Assembly: GCA_045629045.1 (NCBI GenBank)
Contig: JAZQQM010000033.1
Coordinates: forward strand, 1 to 9,648
From: JAILLW01 sp045629045
GTDB lineage: Bacteria; Bacillota; Clostridia; Lachnospirales; Lachnospiraceae
Reading direction: 5' to 3'
DNA length: 9,648 nt
Shown here: positions 5,438 through 9,648 of the stretch, piece by piece
How positions within the stretch are numbered: position 1 is the first letter of the stretch
Layout: each line of letters begins with the position of its first letter
Program-made: the position numbers and the translations under genes
Notes under the pieces: model-generated
Database searches by the model: none
What the model was told of the DNA's origin: nothing
Seen by the model: the letters and a program-made list of their open reading frames with translations, nothing else

Positions 5438-5466
5438 TTGCATTAGATATTTTCTAGTGATAATAT
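5438..5466 (+). promoter_or_regulatory. Sigma-A promoter of groES-groEL
   Basis: A -35 box TTGCAT (5438-5443) and a -10 box TAATAT (5461-5466) are separated by 17 bases. Transcription would begin near 5473, just before the CIRCE operator, the usual geometry for HrcA-controlled promoters. Confidence 0.7.
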
Positions 5467-5479
5467 ATGCAACGTAGGG

Positions 5480-5506
5480 TTAGCACTCAAAAATGAAGAG
5501 TGCTAA
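5480..5506 (+). promoter_or_regulatory. CIRCE operator (HrcA binding site)
   Basis: TTAGCACTC (5480-5488), nine bases, then GAGTGCTAA (5498-5506) is an exact match to the CIRCE consensus. The HrcA repressor binds this element and releases it on heat shock; HrcA itself is matured by GroEL, giving feedback (established). The gene for HrcA is not in the window. Confidence 0.97.
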
Positions 5507-5521
5507 TAAGATAAATTTTAA

Positions 5522-5535
5522 GTGCCCATGGGCAC
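5522..5535. promoter_or_regulatory. 14-bp perfect palindrome in the groES leader
   Basis: GTGCCCATGGGCAC reads the same on both strands and lies between CIRCE and the groES ribosome binding site (AAGGAGG, 5547-5553). In RNA it could form a 5-bp hairpin with a CATG loop. It might be a second operator or a leader hairpin; its role is unknown. Confidence 0.4.
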
Positions 5536-5560
5536 CGCAGTTATATAAGGAGGCATTAAA

Positions 5561-5845
5561 ATGAAGTTAGTACCATTAGGTGACAGAGTTGTATTAAAGC
5601 AGCTTGAAGCAGAGGAAACTACTAAATCCGGAATCGTACTTCCCGGTCAGAACAAAGAAAAGCCGCAGCAGGCAGAAGTAATCGCTGTAGGCCCCGGCGG
5701 AGTTGTAGACGGCAAGGAAATTAAGATGGAAGTTAAGGCAGGAGATAAAGTTATTTATTCTAAATATGCCGGAACAGAAGTTAAACTTGAAGATACAGAA
5801 TACATAATCGTTCGTCAGAGCGATGTGCTTGCTGTAGTCGAGTAA
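5561..5845 (+). CDS. groES: Co-chaperonin GroES
   Basis: GroES forms a heptameric lid on GroEL and closes the folding chamber in the cytoplasm. The 94-residue product has normal length and the family landmarks: MKLVPLGDRVVLKQLEAE at the start, the mobile loop TTKSGIVLPG (20-29) that contacts the GroEL apical domain, AEVIAVGPG (38-46), KAGDKVIYSKYAGTEVK (59-75) and the closing EYIIVRQSDVLAVVE. An AAGGAGG site lies 7 bases before the ATG. It is the first gene after the CIRCE-controlled promoter and is followed after 48 bases by groEL, the standard order. Confidence 0.99.
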   Translation: MKLVPLGDRVVLKQLEAEETTKSGIVLPGQNKEKPQQAEVIAVGPGGVVDGKEIKMEVKAGDKVIYSKYAGTEVKLEDTEYIIVRQSDVLAVVE

Positions 5846-5893
5846 GTATATTTTTGTACATGTAAAAAGATATAAATTAAGGAGATGATATAA

Positions 5894-7519
5894 ATGGCTA
5901 AGGATTTAAAGTATGGTGCAGAAGCACGTGCAGCATTGGAAGAAGGCGTAAACAAGCTTGCAAATACAGTAAGAGTTACACTTGGACCTAAAGGAAGAAA
6001 CGTAGTACTCGATAAGAGCTACGGTGCTCCTCTTATTACAAACGACGGCGTTACAATTGCTAAAGAAATTGAACTTGAGGATGCATTCGAGAATATGGGT
6101 GCGCAGCTCGTTAAGGAAGTTGCAACCAAGACTAACGATGTGGCAGGTGACGGTACTACAACAGCTACTGTTCTTGCACAGGCAATGGTAAATAACGGAA
6201 TGAAGAACCTGGCAGCAGGTGCTAACCCGATTATCCTTCGTAAAGGTATGAAGAAGGCAACTGATTGTGCTGTTGAGAATATTAAGAAACTTTCGGCTCC
6301 TGTTAACGGTAAGGAGCATATCGCAAGAGTTGCAGCTATTTCAGCAGGTGATGATGAAGTAGGACAGCTTGTTGCAGATGCTATGGAGAAGGTTTCAAAG
6401 GATGGTGTTATCACTATCGAGGAATCTAAGACAATGCTTACAGAACTCGACCTTGTTGAAGGTATGCAGTTCGACAGAGGATACATTTCAGCTTACATGG
6501 CTACAGATATGGAAAAGATGGAAGCTGTTCTTGATAATCCTTACATTCTTATTACAGATAAGAAAATCAGCAATATTCAGGATATCCTTCCTTTACTTGA
6601 GCAGATTGTTCAGTCAGGTGCCAAGTTACTTATTGTAGCTGAGGATATCGAAGGTGAGGCTCTTACAACATTAATCGTTAATAAGCTTCGCGGAACATTC
6701 AATGTTGTTGCTGTTAAGGCTCCCGGATACGGTGACAGACGTAAGGATATGTTACAGGATATCGCAATCCTTACAGGCGGTACTGTAATAAGCTCAGATC
6801 TTGGATTTGAACTTAAGGATGTAACCCTTGATCAGCTGGGCCGTGCTAAGTCGGTTAAGGTTCAGAAAGAAAATACAATCATCGTTGACGGTGAAGGCGA
6901 TAAGGAAGCTATTACAGGAAGAGTTGCTCAGATTAAGTCTCAGATTGAAAAGACAACTTCTGACTTCGACAGAGAAAAGCTTCAGGAAAGACTTGCTAAA
7001 TTAGCAGGCGGTGTTGCAGTAATCAGAGTCGGTGCTGCTACAGAAACAGAAATGAAGGAAGCTAAGCTTCGTCTTGAGGATGCTCTTGCAGCTACTAAGG
7101 CAGCAGTTGAAGAAGGTATCGTATGCGGCGGTGGTTCTGCTTACATTCATGCTTCAAAAGAAGTTGCAAAGCTTGCAGAATCTCTTGACGGAGACGAGAA
7201 GACAGGTGCCAAGATCGTTCTTAAAGCCCTTGAAGCTCCTTTGTTCTTCATTGCTAACAATGCAGGCCTTGACGGATCTGTAATCGTTAACAAAGTTCGT
7301 GAATCAGAAGCCGGAATCGGTTATGATGCCCTTAAGGATGAATATGTAGATATGGTTAAGGCAGGTATCCTTGATCCTGCAAAGGTAACTCGTTCAGCAC
7401 TCCAGAATGCCACATCTGTTGCATCAACACTCCTTACAACGGAGTCAGTTGTTGCCAACATCAAAGAAGACGTTCCTGCAATGCCCGCAGGCGGCGCCGG
7501 CATGGGTGGGATGTACTAG
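5894..7519 (+). CDS. groEL: Chaperonin GroEL (Hsp60)
   Basis: GroEL is the ATP-driven double-ring chaperonin that folds non-native proteins with GroES. The 541-residue product is full length. Equatorial ATP-site motifs are intact: LGPKGRNVVLD (30-40), NDGVTIA (50-56), GDGTTTATVLAQ (85-96), CGGGSAYIHA (411-420) and GILDPAKV (491-498). The catalytic Asp is in LEDALAA (395-401). The apical domain covers about 190-375. The C-terminal tail ends GGAGMGGMY, a short form of the Gly-Met tail. AAGGAG (5879-5884) precedes the ATG. Codon use is smoother and more GC-rich at third positions than in the flanking membrane-protein genes, as expected of a highly expressed gene. Its TAG stop overlaps a 14-base repeat (7518-7531), and a long terminator follows. 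Confidence 0.99.
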   Translation: MAKDLKYGAEARAALEEGVNKLANTVRVTLGPKGRNVVLDKSYGAPLITNDGVTIAKEIELEDAFENMGAQLVKEVATKTNDVAGDGTTTATVLAQAMVNNGMKNLAAGANPIILRKGMKKATDCAVENIKKLSAPVNGKEHIARVAAISAGDDEVGQLVADAMEKVSKDGVITIEESKTMLTELDLVEGMQFDRGYISAYMATDMEKMEAVLDNPYILITDKKISNIQDILPLLEQIVQSGAKLLIVAEDIEGEALTTLIVNKLRGTFNVVAVKAPGYGDRRKDMLQDIAILTGGTVISSDLGFELKDVTLDQLGRAKSVKVQKENTIIVDGEGDKEAITGRVAQIKSQIEKTTSDFDREKLQERLAKLAGGVAVIRVGAATETEMKEAKLRLEDALAATKAAVEEGIVCGGGSAYIHASKEVAKLAESLDGDEKTGAKIVLKALEAPLFFIANNAGLDGSVIVNKVRESEAGIGYDALKDEYVDMVKAGILDPAKVTRSALQNATSVASTLLTTESVVANIKEDVPAMPAGGAGMGGMY

Positions 7520-7534
7520 AGTAACGAGCCAAGC

Positions 7535-7597
7535 GCATAAATAAAAAAGTCCACGGTGCATGCTTGCATGCAAACCGTGGACTTTTTTTATTTATGC
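7535..7597. terminator. Long, probably bidirectional terminator after groEL
   Basis: The arms 7535-7557 and 7574-7597 pair almost perfectly over 23 bp; the only difference is six A on the left against seven T on the right. The GC core is AGTCCACGGT with ACCGTGGACT. A-rich and T-rich flanks on the two sides would let it act in both directions. The loop contains GCATGC twice, separated by TT. Confidence 0.92.
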
Positions 7598-7660
7598 ATT
7601 CGGCGACAGACGATATCGAGGTGTAGCGCGACGAAGTCGCGCGGAATCGAGATACGGCTG
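7598..7660 (+). repeat. Diverged third member of the structured palindromic repeat family
   Basis: It starts ATTCGGCGACAG after a T7 run, as at 167-178 (ATTCGGCGCCAG). The fold matches the 168-245 unit: CAG 7607-7609 with CTG 7658-7660, CG 7611-7612 with CG 7655-7656, TATC 7614-7617 with GATA 7651-7654, a GA/GA internal loop (7618-7619 and 7649-7650), then a top helix GCGCGAC 7626-7632/GTCGCGC 7636-7642 capped by GAA. The stem bases differ from the other copies while pairing is preserved. Confidence 0.65.
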
Positions 7661-7699
7661 GCTCGTTACTCTGGTAAGGAGCGTCGTGGCTCGTTACTC

Positions 7700-7728
7700 T
7701 TGAATAACTCCCTATTCGCGTATATAAT
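7700..7728 (+). promoter_or_regulatory. Sigma-A promoter of the DUF4153-like gene
   Basis: TTGAAT (7700-7705) and a perfect TATAAT (7723-7728) are 17 bases apart. The first T of the -35 box is the last base of the third 14-base repeat. Start of transcription would be near 7735, giving a leader of about 30 bases with AAGGAGG at 7748-7754. Confidence 0.75.
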
Positions 7729-7740
7729 TCCATATGGAAT
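7727..7740. promoter_or_regulatory. Perfect 14-bp palindrome overlapping the -10 box
   Basis: ATTCCATATGGAAT is identical on both strands. It covers the last two bases of TATAAT and the expected transcription start, the position of a classical repressor operator. No regulator gene is adjacent, so the binding protein is unknown. Confidence 0.45.
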
Positions 7741-7764
7741 GTAATCCAAGGAGGAATTTAAAAA

Positions 7765-9456
7765 ATGAGCGGTAAAATTTCGCAATTTGTGGCCAAAACG
7801 AAAAAAGTATACGGAGATGTATTTTTTAAATATCCGGTTACAATGATACTGGTTATTTTTTCTACAATTTATGCATGTGTTTTTGAAATTTTGGTAGAGC
7901 ATAATGTGGGCGAAAAATTTAATGAAGATGCACTTGCATGGTGGATGCTGCTGGCTGTCTATATTACGGTGGGAGCCTTTGGCATTGAGAATCTTCCCAA
8001 GCGTTTCCTGGAAAAATCAACATACCTAAAGAAAACGGTCGGACTGGTTATAGTTGCATTTATTAGTGGCACTCTGTTGACGCTTACATCAGCGAATTTA
8101 TTTGGCACAATTGAACTTGAAAGTCTTAAAGATATTCCGGGAAATAGTACGCTGGCATGGAATATGGCATATTTTGTAGTTATTTTTCTTTGGGTTTTAC
8201 GTAACAGATACAAAGAAAGCGGATATAGTGCCGAAAAGTATTTTGTAAGTGTATTCAGTCAAAATATTCAGCTTGGTATTGCATGGGGAATTTTGGCACT
8301 AGGTATTCTGATTTTGACATTAATATTTGATGAATTAATAATTTCACCGGATTTTTCAGGGTATTTTGTACCTCAGGTGCTGATCTTCGGATTGTACGTT
8401 GTCCCCTGTATGATGATGAATGTTACGGATGTTAAGGAAGAAATCGGTAAATTCTTTGAAAACCTGATTAAGTATGTTCTTCTTATACTTACCATAATCG
8501 GAGCTGCAATCATTTACATATATATTGTAAAAACAATTATTACGGGAATTCCGTCCAATGAGATATTTGCAATTGCATCGGCACTCTTCTTTGTGGCTAT
8601 TCCCGTGGGCTTTGCATGTACGGCCTTTGAAAAGGATACCCTGCTTCAGAAGATAGCTTATATACTTCCGTACATTTATGCTCCTTTTATTATCCTGCAG
8701 ATATATTCTATCTTTGTAAGAATAGAAGAATACGGTGTAACCCAGTCAAGATATATGGGCGTGGTACTTATTGTTTTGGAAATCCTGTACACAATAGTAT
8801 ACGCTTTGGGCAGAAAGCATATAGATAAGTTACTGCTTATCATGATGGCAATAACGGTAGTAATAACTCTTGTTCCGGGTATTAATGTGAACGCTGCATC
8901 AAGAAGGTCCCAGATGAAGTGTTTTGCAGAGTTCATTGAAAACGGATTGCCTGACAGCAAAGAAGAATGTGCAAGAATTACAGGTGCATATTATTATCTG
9001 CGTTCGGAATACGGCACGGATTACGTAAATGATATGCTTACCAACGAGCAGATAGATGAATTGGAGTCCTTGGATGTTAATGTTATGCATCATGAAAGCT
9101 TAAGCTGCTACATGCATTCTGATGAGTCTTCTATTAATATAAGAGGCTTTGATACTCTGACGAGATTTAATGTTGTATTCTATTCGGGTGATAATTTCTC
9201 GCCGGATTCGGTTACGATAGATGTTGACGGTGCTATATTCGGCACTTATGATTTGTCAAATGAGTTTGATACGGTGGAAAGAATGTGCGAAGAGGCAGGT
9301 AAGTCAAGAGTGGAAGGCATATTGACGGTTGATATTTCTGATGAATGTCAGATGGTAATAACGATGCTTGATTTTATCAAAGATGTTTACGAGGATGAAT
9401 ACAGACATGTTCAATTGATCGGATATCTGCTCTATACTGACAGTTATTATATGTAA
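7765..9456 (+). CDS. DUF4153-like polytopic membrane protein
   Basis: The 563-residue product starts at ATG 7765, 10 bases after AAGGAGG. About eleven hydrophobic segments are visible, near residues 24-44, 58-76, 91-110, 131-146, 168-189, 200-218, 234-258, 265-286, 296-318, 331-348 and 354-373. A soluble tail of about 185 residues follows. The entry FFKYPVTMILVIF near the N-terminus, the region FENLIKYVLLILTIIGAAII and the short motif YGVTQSRY (323-330) between late helices fit the DUF4153 family, whose function is not established. The tail (NAASRRSQMKCFAEFIENG, 376-394, onward) has no domain I recognise. It has its own promoter after the groEL terminator, so it is not part of the heat-shock operon. 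The family call is from memory of its pattern. Confidence 0.75.
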   Translation: MSGKISQFVAKTKKVYGDVFFKYPVTMILVIFSTIYACVFEILVEHNVGEKFNEDALAWWMLLAVYITVGAFGIENLPKRFLEKSTYLKKTVGLVIVAFISGTLLTLTSANLFGTIELESLKDIPGNSTLAWNMAYFVVIFLWVLRNRYKESGYSAEKYFVSVFSQNIQLGIAWGILALGILILTLIFDELIISPDFSGYFVPQVLIFGLYVVPCMMMNVTDVKEEIGKFFENLIKYVLLILTIIGAAIIYIYIVKTIITGIPSNEIFAIASALFFVAIPVGFACTAFEKDTLLQKIAYILPYIYAPFIILQIYSIFVRIEEYGVTQSRYMGVVLIVLEILYTIVYALGRKHIDKLLLIMMAITVVITLVPGINVNAASRRSQMKCFAEFIENGLPDSKEECARITGAYYYLRSEYGTDYVNDMLTNEQIDELESLDVNVMHHESLSCYMHSDESSINIRGFDTLTRFNVVFYSGDNFSPDSVTIDVDGAIFGTYDLSNEFDTVERMCEEAGKSRVEGILTVDISDECQMVITMLDFIKDVYEDEYRHVQLIGYLLYTDSYYM

Positions 9457-9493
9457 TAGCATATATAACGTTGTGTGAAATATGTAAATATGT

Positions 9494-9504
9494 AAAACGC
9501 CATG
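9494..9504 (+). terminator. Possible left half of a terminator, cut by the right insertion sequence
   Basis: AAAACGCCATG (9494-9504) is an A-run followed by a GC-rich arm and sits just before the insertion-sequence end at 9511. No complementary arm exists in the remaining window. It mirrors the orphan right half at 139-161, and no other terminator follows the DUF4153-like gene. Confidence 0.3.
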
Positions 9505-9516
9505 TGTAATTGATAT

Positions 9517-9568
9517 GATTCCCTTTAAGTAGACAAGGTAAATAACCAAATTCTACTTAGAGGGGATT
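9517..9568 (+). promoter_or_regulatory. Hairpin that can hide the transposase ribosome binding site
   Basis: CCCTTTAAGTAGA (9521-9533) pairs with TCTACTTAGAGGG (9552-9564) with a single T-G wobble, and outer bases extend the stem to about 17 bp with two more wobbles, around an 18-base loop. The purine run AGGGG (9561-9565), the likely ribosome binding site of ATG 9573, lies in the right arm. Transcripts entering from outside would fold and block translation. Confidence 0.6.
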
Positions 9569-9572
9569 TTTT

Positions 9573-9648
9573 ATGGCTAAATCCAAATACTCTTCCGAAA
9601 TGAGGATACTGATTGCTCAGAAGTATCTTGATGGGAAAGCTTCATCAT
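9573..9648 (+). CDS. Transposase OrfA, IS3-type, 3'-truncated by the window
   Basis: Twenty-five codons are visible (MAKSKYSSEMRILIAQKYLD then GKASS). The pattern K-Y-S-x-E-hydrophobic...A-x-x-Y-L-x-G-K-x-S is the usual start of IS3-family (IS150-like) OrfA proteins. It represents the first helix of an N-terminal helix-turn-helix that binds the terminal repeats. The start is set by AGGGG 7 bases upstream. In this family OrfA is normally fused to the catalytic OrfB by -1 frameshifting; that part is outside the window. Confidence 0.75.
   Translation, partial: MAKSKYSSEMRILIAQKYLDGKASS

Larger units (their letters stand above)
7518..7700. repeat. Three copies of a 14-base repeat bracketing the groEL terminator
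   Basis: AGAGTAACGAGCCA occurs at 7518-7531, overlapping the groEL stop codon, and in inverted orientation at 7659-7672 and 7687-7700. All three copies are identical over 14 bases. The left copy can pair with either right copy, enclosing the terminator and the GA-loop hairpin. The last copy runs directly into the -35 box of the downstream promoter. The stretch 7520-7764 is otherwise without genes. Confidence 0.85.
9511..9648 (+). mobile_element. Left end of an IS3-family-like insertion sequence (partial)
   Basis: The terminus TGATATGATTCCC begins at 9511 and is the partner type of the inverted repeat at 113-138. A transposase gene begins 62 bases inside. The element runs off the right edge. 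It has the same orientation as the element at 1-138, so about 9.4 kb of host DNA lies between two related insertion sequences in direct orientation. Confidence 0.75.

Noticed and set aside
5906..6486. Long minus-strand open frames opposite groEL
   Set aside because: They are shadows of a high-expression gene with constrained codons, start without ribosome binding sites and encode Ser/Cys-rich nonsense-like sequence.
7556..7744. Small open frame over the groEL terminator and repeats
   Set aside because: It reads through the terminator hairpin and repeats, has no ribosome binding site and codes for an unlikely composition.
1..9648. The region as a composite transposon carrying cargo
   Set aside because: The content is core chromosomal genes with native regulation, and the two flanking elements differ at 7 of 26 terminal bases.

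Overview
The window looks like chromosomal DNA of a low-GC Clostridia, most likely Lachnospiraceae of the Butyrivibrio/Roseburia kind. The reasons are the AT-rich sequence, strong AAGGAGG-type ribosome binding sites, sigma-A promoters, a perfect CIRCE operator in front of groES-groEL, a stand-alone YlmH-type S4 protein and a DUF4153-type membrane protein. This placement is inferred from gene style; no rRNA or other marker is present.

Layout. Bases 1-138 are the right end of an IS3-family-like insertion sequence. From 9511 to the window edge lies the left end of a related element in the same orientation, with the first 25 codons of its transposase. Between them: (a) 139-494, a gene-free stretch with half of an apparent terminator, two tandem copies of a structured palindromic repeat and a good promoter; (b) 501-3110, a plus-strand run of three genes: a secreted protein of unknown function and two membrane proteins that share a small N-terminal domain; (c) 3116-3883, ylmH on the minus strand, convergent with (b); (d) 3884-4183, a gene-free divergent region with nested inverted repeats that could fold into one compact RNA; (e) 4184-5326, a degenerate GGDEF protein and a small three-helix membrane protein, closed by a terminator; (f) 5438-7519, the HrcA/CIRCE-controlled groES-groEL operon; (g) 7518-7760, a long terminator hairpin, a third copy of the structured repeat family, inverted and direct repeats, and a promoter overlapped by a palindrome; (h) 7765-9456, a large DUF4153-like membrane protein.

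The well-understood core is the GroES/GroEL chaperonin operon. The strongest unexplained signals are the repeat family, whose stem sequences differ between loci while the pairing and a tandem G-A/G-A internal loop are kept (168-329 and 7598-7660), and the nested fold at 3925-4105. The paired N-terminal-domain membrane proteins and the near-leaderless arrangement in front of ylmH are also worth a look. Both insertion sequences appear to sit inside terminator hairpins, which predicts what should lie just outside the window.
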